Positions 8,916 to 17,795 of a stretch of DNA of 64,000 nucleotides are shown here, piece after piece. The translations under genes were made by a program, and so were the position numbers. Where the stretch lies: the NCBI RefSeq assembly GCF_032678705.1, contig NZ_JAVTSS010000002.1, forward strand, positions 1,426,001 to 1,490,000, in the 5' to 3' direction. The notes under the pieces were generated by a model. It was given only the letters and a program-made list of their open reading frames with translations. It was not told the DNA's origin and did not search any database. This DNA is from Pedobacter frigiditerrae. GTDB lineage: Bacteria; Bacteroidota; Bacteroidia; Sphingobacteriales; Sphingobacteriaceae. Each line of letters starts with the position of its first letter. Positions within the stretch are counted from its first letter, which is position 1.

Positions 8916-8985
8916 GGTAAGATGTAAAATGGAAAATGTGACTAAGCCTACATCTTCCATCAACCATCTTCCATTTTCCATAAAT
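8916..8985. repeat. heptad-phased palindrome, ATG/CAT words
   Basis: Left arm: ATGTAAA, ATGGAAA, ATGTGAC at 8922, 8929 and 8936. Right arm: five words starting CAT at 8951, 8958, 8965, 8972 and 8979, each exactly seven bases apart. The arms are roughly reverse complementary and the element ends one base before the thrC ATG. It sits inside an operon, so it is probably not a complete terminator. Confidence 0.75.
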
Positions 8986-8986
8986 T

Positions 8987-10294
8987 ATGAAGTTATATTC
9001 AACCAACAATAAAGACTTACGTGTTTCCTTCCAAGAAGCAGTTTTTAATAGTATGCCGCAAGATAGAGGCTTGTATATGCCTTTAGAAATCCCTCAATTA
9101 GAGCAAGAATTCATCAATAATATTGAGAACTATTCTTTACCAGAGATTGCTTATAAAATTGCATCAACTTTGTTAAAGGATGAAATTCCAGCTGCTGATT
9201 TAAAAGCTTTGGTTGAAGATGCTGCAAACTTTGATGCTCCAGTTGTAAAATTAGACGAAGAGACTTTTGTGCTGGAATTATTTCACGGGCCTTCTTTAGC
9301 TTTTAAAGATTTCGGTGCTCGATTCATGAGCCGTGTAATGGCTTATTTCTTAAAAGATGGAGAGCAACTATTAGATGTTTTAGTAGCTACTTCTGGAGAT
9401 ACAGGAGGTGCTGTTGCTTTAGGTTTCTTGGGTGTGCCAAATACAAGGGTAACCATACTGTTCCCAAAAGGGAAAGTAAGCGAAGTACAACGTTTGCAAT
9501 TAACTACTAATGGAAAAAATATTAGGGCAATTGCTGTTGATGGAACTTTTGATGATTGCCAAGCATTAGTTAAACAAGCTTTTGCTGATGACGAGTTGAA
9601 TGCAAAATTTAGGTTAACTTCTGCTAATTCGATAAATATTGCAAGGCTAATTCCTCAGACCTTCTATTATTTTAATGCTTACGCACAGTTGAAAAGACAA
9701 GGTTTTAATGAGGTTGTTTTTTCAGTGCCTAGTGGAAACTTTGGAAACATAGGAGCGGGTTTATTAGCCTACAAAATGGGATTACCTGTTCATCAATTTA
9801 TTGCGGCTACCAATGCTAACGATACTGTTCCTCGCTTTTTAGAAACAGGTATTTATGATACTAAACCATCTGTACAAACTTACGCTAACGCGATGGATGT
9901 TGGTGCGCCAAGCAATTGGGTGCGTATCATGAATTTGTTTAATGAAGATAAAAATGCAATTAAAGAGTTGGTAAAAGCTTATCGTTTTACAGATAAGGAA
10001 ACCTTGGCCGGAATTAACGAGATTTTTGAGCAATTCAATTATGTTGCTTGTCCGCATACCGCCATTGCATATCTTGCAACGAAAGCTTATGCAGAAGAAA
10101 ACCCAAGTGATAAAAGTGCTAAAGTCTTTTTATCTACTGCCCACGCTTGTAAGTTCCCAGAAGTTTTTCCTGCTGAAATTTTGGAGAAAATCAAATTACC
10201 TGCACAAGTAGAAAGTCTAAAAAATAACCCAGAATTGTATGATGATTTGGGAAAAGATTTTGAAGGATTTAAAGGGTATTTGTTGGAGGAATAA
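8987..10294 (+). CDS. thrC: threonine synthase
   Basis: A PLP enzyme that converts O-phosphohomoserine to threonine, 435 residues, full length. The PLP lysine lies in LAFKDFGARFM near residue 108. The phosphate-binding SGNFGNIGAG loop is near 247, and the N-terminal YSTNNKDLRVSFQEAV with MPQDRGLYMP is the family's usual beginning. Last gene of the thr operon; the spacer to thrB is filled by a heptad palindrome and the 3' side by a GTCATTTCGA-ended repeat. Confidence 0.97.
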   Translation: MKLYSTNNKDLRVSFQEAVFNSMPQDRGLYMPLEIPQLEQEFINNIENYSLPEIAYKIASTLLKDEIPAADLKALVEDAANFDAPVVKLDEETFVLELFHGPSLAFKDFGARFMSRVMAYFLKDGEQLLDVLVATSGDTGGAVALGFLGVPNTRVTILFPKGKVSEVQRLQLTTNGKNIRAIAVDGTFDDCQALVKQAFADDELNAKFRLTSANSINIARLIPQTFYYFNAYAQLKRQGFNEVVFSVPSGNFGNIGAGLLAYKMGLPVHQFIAATNANDTVPRFLETGIYDTKPSVQTYANAMDVGAPSNWVRIMNLFNEDKNAIKELVKAYRFTDKETLAGINEIFEQFNYVACPHTAIAYLATKAYAEENPSDKSAKVFLSTAHACKFPEVFPAEILEKIKLPAQVESLKNNPELYDDLGKDFEGFKGYLLEE

Positions 10295-10306
10295 AGAGAA
10301 ATAATT

Positions 10307-10390
10307 GTCATTTCGAACGAGGTACGAGGAGAAATCTAGGAGGTAAAACTAACAGATTTCTCAATCGCGAAAAGCTCATTTCGAAATGAC
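10307..10390. repeat. palindromic repeat with GTCATTTCGA ends
   Basis: The ends GTCATTTCGA and TCGAAATGAC are perfect reverse complements. An inner pair AGAAATCT / AGATTTCT strengthens the hairpin. The right 34 bases (10358-10391) recur exactly at 22001-22034. The structure resembles a small non-autonomous repeat spread through the genome and may also terminate the thr operon. Confidence 0.75.
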
Positions 10391-10401
10391 GTTACATATT
10401 A

Positions 10402-10815
10402 CTACTTCGCAGACTTGCTCTTCAGCGTTTTCAGCTCTGCTTTTAGCGCATCTATTTGTTGCTGTTGTTCTTTAATGCTACCAACTAACATTGGAATCAG
10501 CATTTCATAATCTACTTTTTGAACTACAACTGTTTTATTGTTGTTTTTTCCTTCGCTATAATTTAATTGTTGATTTACAACCAATTTTGGATTAACCTTT
10601 GAAAGTTGTTCTATATTAAATCCACTTTGTGAAGGTTTTAAATTAAGTTTTTGTAACCAATCTTTATCATAAGTGAAATTTATTGGCTCTAGTTTTACAA
10701 CTGTGGATAAGGAGTTTGTAATTGGGGTAACATTAGTTTGTTTAACGGTTTGCGCATTAGATTGTGCTACAAATCCGACCATAGCAATAGCTATAATAGA
10801 AAGTATTTGTTTCAT
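10402..10815 (-). CDS. small secreted protein with S74/tail-fibre chaperone-like C-terminus
   Basis: A 137-residue protein with a signal peptide (residues 1-21, cleavage after SNAQ). The segment YDKDWLQKLNLKPSQSGFNI, then KVNPKLVV, then VDYEMLIPMLVGSIKEQQQQ resembles the intramolecular chaperone (S74-type) module. That module is found at the end of phage tail fibres and of many secreted Bacteroidota proteins, where a Y.L.PLL-Q.Q..I..L coiled coil closes the domain. Here it is short and lacks the preceding fibre, so it may be a stand-alone relic or an adapted envelope protein. It lies 43 bases after another small membrane protein on the same strand. Confidence 0.6.
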   Translation of the reverse strand: MKQILSIIAIAMVGFVAQSNAQTVKQTNVTPITNSLSTVVKLEPINFTYDKDWLQKLNLKPSQSGFNIEQLSKVNPKLVVNQQLNYSEGKNNNKTVVVQKVDYEMLIPMLVGSIKEQQQQIDALKAELKTLKSKSAK

Positions 10816-10858
10816 ATTAAAAAGTATTATATATTAATTTGGATGTTTTTTATTTGAT

Positions 10859-11173
10859 CTAACTCTCAAATAAATCTGGTGGGGGTGTGCTTGGCTTTAC
10901 AGAAAATGAAGATACTTTAATCTCCAACAAAGGAAATTGTTTAATGCTAGCGTAGTTAAGGCAGGATAGGTTTAATGCTTTTTCAAAGAGATAGCTATTA
11001 GTAAGTTCTTTTGAAGTTTCCTTGCTTGATTCTGCATTTTCTTCAGAAACCTCATTACTAACATTTTCTGTTTTAGCCTTGAAATTTTCCAATAAAACAT
11101 AACTGCCAAAACTTAAAAAAGTTAAGGTGATGAGCATCACATAGCCTAGTTGTTTTATTGAGCTTTTAATCAT
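10859..11173 (-). CDS. small membrane-anchored protein
   Basis: A 104-residue protein with one transmembrane segment (about residues 10-28, LGYVMLITLTFLSFGSYVLL). A Glu/Ser/Lys-rich linker and a tail ending TPPPDLFES follow. The sequence has the look of a periplasmic or surface protein anchored at its N-terminus. No family is recognised. It probably shares a transcript with the S74-like gene downstream. Confidence 0.55.
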   Translation of the reverse strand: MIKSSIKQLGYVMLITLTFLSFGSYVLLENFKAKTENVSNEVSEENAESSKETSKELTNSYLFEKALNLSCLNYASIKQFPLLEIKVSSFSVKPSTPPPDLFES

Positions 11174-11235
11174 TGCCCCAAAAATAACAGCAATAATTTA
11201 TTGGAGTGCCATTGTTTTGTAATAACGTAAAACAC

Positions 11236-12633
11236 TTAAATACACAAAGAAGTGGCTATCCGCTCCATTTCCGCAGTTGCGATCGCAACATCATTTGTTG
11301 AAGTTCTCCAATTGACAAAAGCAGCTCTTATCCCTTTTTTGCCATTGTAGAAAGTTGGTGTCATAAATACCTTGCCTGTAGCATTAAGCTGATTTAAAAA
11401 ATCAGTAACTAAATCTTCGTTAACTAAAGTAAAGCAAACGGTGTTTAAACGGACAGGAGCAAGGAGTTCGAAATTTTTATTGTTGGTGATAAAATCAGCA
11501 AATTGCTGAGCCATTAAAACATTGCTTTCAACCAATTCTTTGTAGCCAGTTTTGCCATAACTCATTAATGTAAACCAAGCTGGCAATGCCTTTAGTCGTC
11601 TTGAATTTTCTGGTAAGAAATTAAGGTAGCTGAAGTTCTCTTGAGGGTCGCCTAAATAAGCGGCATTGGAATTTTGAAAAGTTTCTACTTGCAGACGTTG
11701 ATGTTTTTCTTTCACGAAAAACACAGCGCTTTCATAAGGAACATTTAACCATTTATGACAATCGACCGTAATACTATCTGCATTTTCCCAGCCTTTAACA
11801 AGGTGCTTATACAGTGGTGAGCAAGCAGCAAAGCCACCAAATGCCGCATCAATATGCCACCAAAAATTGTATTCCGACTTTAATTTGTTTATTGCTTCAA
11901 AATCATCAAAATCAACAGTGTTTACTGTTCCTGCACTTGATATAAGAATAAAAGGTTCGCCATTTAGTGCTTTTATCTTTTCCGTTAAATCTGTAATATC
12001 TATTGCTTCTCTATTGCCTTCACCAACCTTTATGGCAATGAAATTATTGCTACCGATTCCCAGCATTGCTAAAGATTTGATAGCTGATGAATGTGGCGTA
12101 GCTGATAAGACTTTAATTCCGGTTGTAATGCCATCCCTACTAAAGTCTTTACCTAATTGCTTGCCAATCCATTGCCTAGCAACTGCTAAACAGCTAAAGT
12201 TTGATAAGGTTGCTCCTGTTACAAAGCCACCAAAAAAATCTTTTGGCAGGTTAAAAAGTGAAAGTAATAACTGAATGGTTTCTAGTTCTATGATGGCAGA
12301 AATATCACCATTACCTTTTATCGATTGTGTATTCTGGTCGTAAATAGTTGATAACCAATCGCCAGCAATAGCTGCAGGAGTAGTACCACCAGTTACAAAT
12401 CCCCAATATCTTGGTCCAGAAGAGGCAACGATAATTGGTTCAAACCTCTCATTAAAATATTTGAGTGTATCTAATGTCCCAATTCCATCGTAACTTAAAT
12501 CGGTAACCTGTGCTACTGTTTGCTGACTTGTAGTGGACCTTTCATGAATGGTATTTAAATAAGCTAATCCTTGCTGTTGAACTTGATTGAAGATTTCCTC
12601 AAGAATTTGTGCGTCTTTATTTAAGTTATTCAT
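11236..12633 (-). CDS. group II pyridoxal-dependent decarboxylase family protein
   Basis: A 465-residue PLP enzyme of the aromatic amino acid / glutamate / diaminobutyrate decarboxylase fold. The cofactor lysine is in SITVDCHKWLNVPYES. The upstream WHIDAAFGGFAA carries the PLP-contacting Asp and Ala, and GTVNTVDFDD precedes it. An N-terminal TGGTTPAAIAGDWL and TGATLSNFSCLAVARQW fit amine-side substrate binding. The substrate cannot be told from sequence alone. It starts 30 bases after metF on the same strand, so it may be on the SAM-controlled met transcript. Confidence 0.85.
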   Translation of the reverse strand: MNNLNKDAQILEEIFNQVQQQGLAYLNTIHERSTTSQQTVAQVTDLSYDGIGTLDTLKYFNERFEPIIVASSGPRYWGFVTGGTTPAAIAGDWLSTIYDQNTQSIKGNGDISAIIELETIQLLLSLFNLPKDFFGGFVTGATLSNFSCLAVARQWIGKQLGKDFSRDGITTGIKVLSATPHSSAIKSLAMLGIGSNNFIAIKVGEGNREAIDITDLTEKIKALNGEPFILISSAGTVNTVDFDDFEAINKLKSEYNFWWHIDAAFGGFAACSPLYKHLVKGWENADSITVDCHKWLNVPYESAVFFVKEKHQRLQVETFQNSNAAYLGDPQENFSYLNFLPENSRRLKALPAWFTLMSYGKTGYKELVESNVLMAQQFADFITNNKNFELLAPVRLNTVCFTLVNEDLVTDFLNQLNATGKVFMTPTFYNGKKGIRAAFVNWRTSTNDVAIATAEMERIATSLCI

Positions 12634-12663
12634 GATAAAAGTTTTGAATGTTAAAAAGACAAA

Positions 12664-13617
12664 CTAAAATATCGCCCTAGCTATTTGTTTCGTTTGTTCT
12701 GGTCTGCCCATGGTATAAAAATGTAATACAGGTGCGCCAAATTCGATGAGCTCTTTACACTGTTTAATCATAGCTTCTGTTCCAATTTCTTTTGCTTCAG
12801 CATTGCTTTTAGCATGTGATAAAGCATCAGTTAAATCCTCAGGTAAATCTATATGGAAAATTTTAGGCAGAACATTTAATTGGGTAAGTGTGCTGATGGG
12901 TTTTAATCCAGGAATGATGGGTACATTAATCCCGTTTTCCCTACATTTATTTACAAAATCGAAATATTTCTGATTGTCGAAAAACATTTGGGTAACAATA
13001 AACTCTGCGCCCATATCCACCTTTTTCTTTAAAAATTTGAAATCAGCATTTAGGTTAGGAGCCTCAAAATGTTTTTCAGGATATCCGGCAACGCCGATAC
13101 AGAAATCACTTTTGAAAGTATCTATGTCTTCATGCAAAAACTTCCCTTCATTATGGTTTTTAATATGCTCAATTAAATCTGTTGCATAACAATGTCCGCC
13201 TTTTGTTGGAACAAATGACGTATCTGCAGCACGAGCATCACCCCTTAAAGCTAAAACATTATCAATCCCTAAAAATTGTAAGTCTATTAATGCATTTTCA
13301 GTTTCCTCTTTTGTAAAACCGCCGCAAATTAAATGCGGAACAGCATCTATTTTATACTTATGAATAATTGCCGCACAAATAGCAATTGTACCTGGACGTT
13401 TGCGATAAGAAACTTTTTGCAGTAAACCATTTTCTTGCTCCTTGTAAATGTAATCTTCCCTTAATGAGGTTACGTCAATAAAAGGCGGATTGAATTCTAA
13501 AAGTGGGTCAATAGCATCATAAATCCACTGAATGCTTTGCCCTTTTATAGGTGGCAAAAGTTCAAATGAGAATAAGGTTTTACCCTTTGCGTTTTTTATA
13601 TGGTCTGTAATCTTCAT
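12664..13617 (-). CDS. metF: 5,10-methylenetetrahydrofolate reductase
   Basis: A flavoprotein of 317 residues that supplies 5-methyltetrahydrofolate to methionine synthase. The N-terminal FSFELLPP holds the catalytic glutamate. PHLICGGFTKEE, NVLALRGD and EFIVTQMFFDN are the folate- and FAD-binding blocks of the TIM barrel. It lies 111 bases downstream of metH on the same strand and the two enzymes act in sequence. The spacer is a heptad palindrome. Expected to be controlled by the SAM-I riboswitch in front of metH. Confidence 0.96.
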   Translation of the reverse strand: MKITDHIKNAKGKTLFSFELLPPIKGQSIQWIYDAIDPLLEFNPPFIDVTSLREDYIYKEQENGLLQKVSYRKRPGTIAICAAIIHKYKIDAVPHLICGGFTKEETENALIDLQFLGIDNVLALRGDARAADTSFVPTKGGHCYATDLIEHIKNHNEGKFLHEDIDTFKSDFCIGVAGYPEKHFEAPNLNADFKFLKKKVDMGAEFIVTQMFFDNQKYFDFVNKCRENGINVPIIPGLKPISTLTQLNVLPKIFHIDLPEDLTDALSHAKSNAEAKEIGTEAMIKQCKELIEFGAPVLHFYTMGRPEQTKQIARAIF

Positions 13618-13619
13618 TT

Positions 13620-13724
13620 TAGCGTATTGCGTAGTGAGTATTGCGTATTGAGATTAATTTAATATTTATTCTTTAATTATTTGATGTAATGCTAATGTCT
13701 CAATACGCAATTCGCTTTACTCAA
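13620..13724. repeat. heptad-phased palindrome, GCGTATT words, between metH and metF
   Basis: Left arm from 13622 reads in seven-base words (GCGTATT, GCGTAGT, GAGTATT, GCGTATT). The right arm (about 13695-13724) is largely the reverse complement, including CTCAATACGCAATTCGC. The central part (13655-13690) is AT-rich and unpaired. The same words appear on the other side of metH at 17460. Confidence 0.7.
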
Positions 13725-13728
13725 ATCT

Positions 13729-16700
13729 TTAATAAGCTAAATTCGGACTAAGCCATTTCTCAGCCTCTTCCAAGCTCATCCCTTTTCTTGTGGCGTAATC
13801 TTCTACTTGGTCTTTAGTAATTTTTCCTAATCCGAAATAACGAGATTGAGGATGAGAAAAGTAAAAACCACTCACAGCTGCGGTTGGATACATGGCATAA
13901 CTTTCTGTTAAACGTAATCCAATTTTGTTTTCCGCATCAAGCAAGTTAAATAAAGTTCCTTTTTCTGTGTGTTCTGGACAAGCTGGATAACCTGGTGCCG
14001 GACGAATACCTGCATATTCTTCCTTAATTAATTCCTGATTACTTAGATTCTCGTCCTTAGCATAGCCCCAATATTCTTTACGAACTAACTCATGCATCCG
14101 TTCAGCAAAAGCTTCAGCTAACCTATCTGCTAATGCTTTAATCATGATGCTGTTGTAATCATCGTAGTTTTTCTCAAACTCGGCTACCAACTCATCAATT
14201 CCAATACCTGTTGTAACAGCAAAACCGCCAAAGTAATCTTGTACGCCACTTTCTTTAGGTGCCACAAAATCTGATAACGCATAATATGGTTCACCAGCCA
14301 TTTTTTCCGCCTGTTGGCGAAGGGTATGGATTTTTATGGAAGATGTAAGAGGTGAGATGGAAGATGTGTCTTCAAACCATTTTCCATTTTCCTCCCGATA
14401 ATTATCGGGATTACCTTTTACATTCAGTTCAATATCATCTCCCACAGAATTAGCTGGCCAAAATCCAATCACACCTTTTGCGGTTAACAGTTTTTCATCA
14501 ACTACCTTTTTTAATAGTACCTGAGCATCATCAAATAGTTTTTTGGCTTCATCACCTACAAACTTATCATCAAATATTTTAGGATAACTGCCTCTCAATT
14601 CCCAAGTGTGGAAGAATGGTGTCCAATCGATATATGGCACTAACTCATCCAATGGGTAATCTTCAAAAACCTTTGTTCCTGTAAAAGTTGGTTCAGTAAC
14701 TACCTTATCCAGTTCGATTTGAAATTTATCAGCTCTTGCTTCTTCAATCGTTTTAAATCTCTTGTCAGAACGTTTGTTTAAATGTGCTTCACGAGCTTTA
14801 TCATATTCAGCCCTAATGCCAGCCACGTAATCATTCTTAGTTTCAGGGTTCATCAAAGTGCTGCAAACCGTTACGCTTCTCGATGCATCTAAAACGTGAA
14901 TCGCTGGCCCAGAATAATTTGGAGCAACTTTAACTGCCGCGTGAATTCTAGAAGTTGTTGCGCCTCCAATAATCAGTGGAATGGTAAATCCTTCGCGTTC
15001 CATTTCTTTGGCAAAGTGAACCATTTCATCCAATGATGGTGTAATCAAGCCACTTAAACCAATAATATCTGCGTTAATTTCTTTTGCTTTTTTAATGATG
15101 TCTTGTGCAGGAACCATTACACCCATATCTATAATCTCGAAGTTATTACAGGCTAAAACTACACCTACAATGTTTTTTCCGATATCGTGAACATCACCTT
15201 TTACGGTCGCCATTAATACTTTTCCGGCAGATGAATTTTGGTCTTGGTCGGGATTGTCCAACTTTTCTTGCTCGATAAATGGTAGGAGGTAAGCTACCGC
15301 CTTTTTCATTACCCTAGCAGATTTTACAACCTGTGGCAAGAACATTTTTCCAGCGCCAAACAAGTCTCCAACAATGTTCATCCCGTCCATTAAAGGGCCT
15401 TCGATTACCTGAATTGGTCTGTCATATTGCTGACGAGCCTCTTCAACATCATCATCTAAATATTCTACAATACCTTTAACTAATGAGTGAGATAATCTTT
15501 CTTCAACTGTTCCTTTTCTCCACTCTTCATCACGAACAATTTCCTTGCCCTTACTTTTGATGGTATCAGCATATTCTACCAATCGCTCGGTAGCATCATC
15601 TCTTCTGTTTAACAATACATCTTCCACACGTTCTAGAAGTTCAGGTGGTATTTCCTGATAAACTTCTAGCATACCTGCGTTAACGATTCCCATATCTAAG
15701 CCAGCTTGAATGGCGTGATATAAGAACGCAGAGTGCATCGCCTCACGAACGGTATTATTCCCTCTAAACGAGAACGAAATATTAGAAACACCACCGCTTA
15801 CTTTTGCATAAGGTAAGTTTTGTTTAATCCACCTTGTGGCATTGATAAAATCTACAGCGTAGTTGTTATGCTCTTCTAAACCAGTGGCAACGGTTAATAT
15901 ATTTGGGTCGAAAATGATATCCTGAGCAGGGAAACCTATTTCACCTACTAAAATATCATAACTTCTTTTACAGATTTCTTTTCTACGTTCAAAGTTATCG
16001 GCTTGTCCTTGCTCATCAAAAGCCATTACTACAACCGCAGCACCGTATTGCATGATTTTACGAGCGCTTTCTTTAAACTTTTCTTCTCCTTCTTTTAAGG
16101 ATATGGAGTTAACGATACCTTTTCCCTGCAAACATTTTAAGCCATTTTCTATCACCGACCATTTAGATGAATCGACCATGATGGGTAGTTTGGCAATATC
16201 AGGTTCAGATGCAATTAGGTTCAGGAACTTGGTCATTGCCGCTTCCGAATCCAACATCCCTTCGTCCATGTTTACGTCGATAATTTGCGCACCACCTTCT
16301 ACCTGTTGTAAGGCAACGGCAAGGGCAGCTTCATAATCGCCACCTAAAATTAACTTAGAAAATTTAGGAGAACCCGTGATGTTTGTTCTTTCACCAATGT
16401 TTACGAAAATACTTTCTGGCGTAATGGTTACAGGCTCTAAGCCACTTAAACGCATATAAGGCTCAATGGAAGGAATTTTTCTTGGCTCCGCTTTTCTTGC
16501 CTTTTCGGCAATACAGCCAATGTGTTCTGGAGTAGTGCCGCAGCAACCACCAACAATATTCACAAATCCTGAGGCGATAAAATCATCCACCAGATGTGCA
16601 GTTTCGTGAGGCATTTCATCGTAAGCACCAAACTCGTTTGGCAAGCCAGCATTTGGATAAGCAGAAACATAACAGCCAGCTTTTGCCGCCAATTCTTCAA

Positions 16701-17457
16701 TGTGTGGGCGCATTTCTTTTGCTCCTAATGCACAGTTAAATCCAATACTTAGCGGATTGGCATGCATCACAGAATTTAAGAAAGCTTCCGCTGTTTGGCC
16801 AGATAATGTCCTTCCAGAAGCATCGGTTATGGTTCCAGAAATCATAATTTCTAGCTTTCTACCAATTACTTCTTCATATTTTTTAATGGCAACAATAGCC
16901 ACTTTTGCATTTAAGGTATCAAAGATGGTTTCAATTAATAACACATCAGAACCACCATCAACTAAACCTCTAACTTGTTCGTAATAAGCTTCTTCTAACT
17001 CGTCAAAATAAACAGCTCTGTAACCAGGGTCGTTTACATTTGGCGACATAGAAAGGGTTCTGTTTGTTGGACCAATTGCACCCGCTACAAAACATTTCCT
17101 ATCGGGATTTGCAGCCATAAATTCTGTAGCAGCTTCCTTTGCAACTCTCGCACCTTCAAAACTTAATTCGTAAGAAAGGTTTTCCATTTGGTAATCGGCC
17201 ATGGAAATGCGTTGCGTACTGAAAGTATTGGTTTCGATAATATCTGCACCTGCTTTTAGGTATTCGAGGTGAATAGCTTTGATAATATCAGGGCGAGTGA
17301 TGTTTAGCAAATCGTTATTGCCTTTTACATCACAAGGGTGATTCTTAAAGCGCTCTCCTCTGAAATCTTCCTCAGTTAAGGTGTAGCGCTGAATCATAGT
17401 GCCCATTGCACCATCTATAATTAAAATACGTTTTTCTAGTTCTTCTCTAATATCCAT
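13729..17457 (-). CDS. metH: cobalamin-dependent methionine synthase
   Basis: Full-length single chain of 1242 residues. It transfers the methyl group of methyl-folate to homocysteine. Domains in order: homocysteine/zinc domain (residues 1-about 330; Cys ligands in FNCALG and VGGCCGTTPEH), pterin domain (about 345-620; INVGERTNITGS), cobalamin cap and Rossmann domain (GDVHDIGKNIVG with the cobalt-ligand histidine near 755), and AdoMet activation domain with RPAPGYPACPEHTEK near 1175. About residues 1016-1041 (NPDNYREENGKW onward) are encoded by a seven-base repeat plus a CCCGATAATTATCGGG palindrome, an in-frame insertion into the activation domain. Preceded by a SAM-I riboswitch. Confidence 0.97.
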   Translation of the reverse strand: MDIREELEKRILIIDGAMGTMIQRYTLTEEDFRGERFKNHPCDVKGNNDLLNITRPDIIKAIHLEYLKAGADIIETNTFSTQRISMADYQMENLSYELSFEGARVAKEAATEFMAANPDRKCFVAGAIGPTNRTLSMSPNVNDPGYRAVYFDELEEAYYEQVRGLVDGGSDVLLIETIFDTLNAKVAIVAIKKYEEVIGRKLEIMISGTITDASGRTLSGQTAEAFLNSVMHANPLSIGFNCALGAKEMRPHIEELAAKAGCYVSAYPNAGLPNEFGAYDEMPHETAHLVDDFIASGFVNIVGGCCGTTPEHIGCIAEKARKAEPRKIPSIEPYMRLSGLEPVTITPESIFVNIGERTNITGSPKFSKLILGGDYEAALAVALQQVEGGAQIIDVNMDEGMLDSEAAMTKFLNLIASEPDIAKLPIMVDSSKWSVIENGLKCLQGKGIVNSISLKEGEEKFKESARKIMQYGAAVVVMAFDEQGQADNFERRKEICKRSYDILVGEIGFPAQDIIFDPNILTVATGLEEHNNYAVDFINATRWIKQNLPYAKVSGGVSNISFSFRGNNTVREAMHSAFLYHAIQAGLDMGIVNAGMLEVYQEIPPELLERVEDVLLNRRDDATERLVEYADTIKSKGKEIVRDEEWRKGTVEERLSHSLVKGIVEYLDDDVEEARQQYDRPIQVIEGPLMDGMNIVGDLFGAGKMFLPQVVKSARVMKKAVAYLLPFIEQEKLDNPDQDQNSSAGKVLMATVKGDVHDIGKNIVGVVLACNNFEIIDMGVMVPAQDIIKKAKEINADIIGLSGLITPSLDEMVHFAKEMEREGFTIPLIIGGATTSRIHAAVKVAPNYSGPAIHVLDASRSVTVCSTLMNPETKNDYVAGIRAEYDKAREAHLNKRSDKRFKTIEEARADKFQIELDKVVTEPTFTGTKVFEDYPLDELVPYIDWTPFFHTWELRGSYPKIFDDKFVGDEAKKLFDDAQVLLKKVVDEKLLTAKGVIGFWPANSVGDDIELNVKGNPDNYREENGKWFEDTSSISPLTSSIKIHTLRQQAEKMAGEPYYALSDFVAPKESGVQDYFGGFAVTTGIGIDELVAEFEKNYDDYNSIMIKALADRLAEAFAERMHELVRKEYWGYAKDENLSNQELIKEEYAGIRPAPGYPACPEHTEKGTLFNLLDAENKIGLRLTESYAMYPTAAVSGFYFSHPQSRYFGLGKITKDQVEDYATRKGMSLEEAEKWLSPNLAY
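14336..14410. repeat. heptad repeat plus palindrome inside metH
   Basis: Within the metH reading frame, words ATGGAAG, ATGTAAG, AGGTGAG, ATGGAAG and ATGTGTC start at 14336, 14343, 14350, 14357 and 14364. CATTTTC follows at 14378 and 14385, and then TCCCGATAATTATCGGGA at 14393-14410. The words are the same as in the intergenic copies at 4263 and 8922. Reading stays open across it. Confidence 0.75.
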
Positions 17458-17458
17458 T

Positions 17459-17536
17459 TGGTATTGCGTATTGAGATTTGCGTACTGAGTTCAAAGCAAA
17501 ATCGCTATACGCAATACGCTATACTCAAATCTAATA
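17459..17536. repeat. heptad-phased palindrome upstream of metH
   Basis: Words GTATTGC, GTATTGA, GATTTGC and GTACTGA from 17461, and an opposite arm GCTATAC, GCAATAC, GCTATAC, TCAAATC from 17505, both at seven-base steps. It lies between the SAM riboswitch and the metH start codon and could serve as, or interfere with, the expression platform. Confidence 0.65.
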
Positions 17537-17574
17537 GGCTTATGTAAAAGTCTGGATTGTTCTTTCTCCTTAAA

Positions 17575-17673
17575 CTTATCTTCTCTCGCCACTGCTGAGA
17601 TTAGAAATTAGCACCTTGTTGGCACAGGTTGCTAAGACTTCGTAGGGTCTATCCCTCCATCTTTCTTAATAAG
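17575..17673 (-). promoter_or_regulatory. SAM-I (S-box) riboswitch
   Basis: Read on the minus strand, the segment starts CTTATTAAG, continues with GATGGAGGGATAGACCC, then CTTAGCAACC, GGTGCTAATTTC and closes with GAGAGAAGATAAG. These are the conserved blocks of the SAM-I aptamer in order, with CTTAT/ATAAG forming P1. It is 117 bases before the metH ATG. When SAM is plentiful it should switch off metH and metF. Confidence 0.93.
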
Positions 17674-17678
17674 CAGTA

Positions 17679-17709
17679 CAAAGGTGCAACAAAGCATTAT
17701 CAATTCCAA
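17679..17709 (-). promoter_or_regulatory. possible promoter for the met operon
   Basis: On the minus strand a TTGG box and a CACCTTTG box are separated by 19 bases, close to the Bacteroidota consensus TTTG-N19-TAnnTTTG, and lie directly before the SAM-I aptamer. One or two bases of each box deviate, so this is only a candidate. Confidence 0.35.
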
Positions 17710-17795
17710 AAAATTGGGTGCTAATGCCAAATAAAATTACAAAGGCCACGCAAATCTGCGTAGCCTTCAATATTATATTCTGAAAAATGGTAAGA

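Noticed and set aside
11867..12274. Antisense 135-codon frame within the PLP decarboxylase gene
   Set aside because: The conserved PLP motifs on the minus strand explain the region; the plus-strand frame has no recognisable features.
16052..16984. Antisense frames inside metH
   Set aside because: They arise from codon bias opposite the conserved pterin and homocysteine domains; no independent signals.
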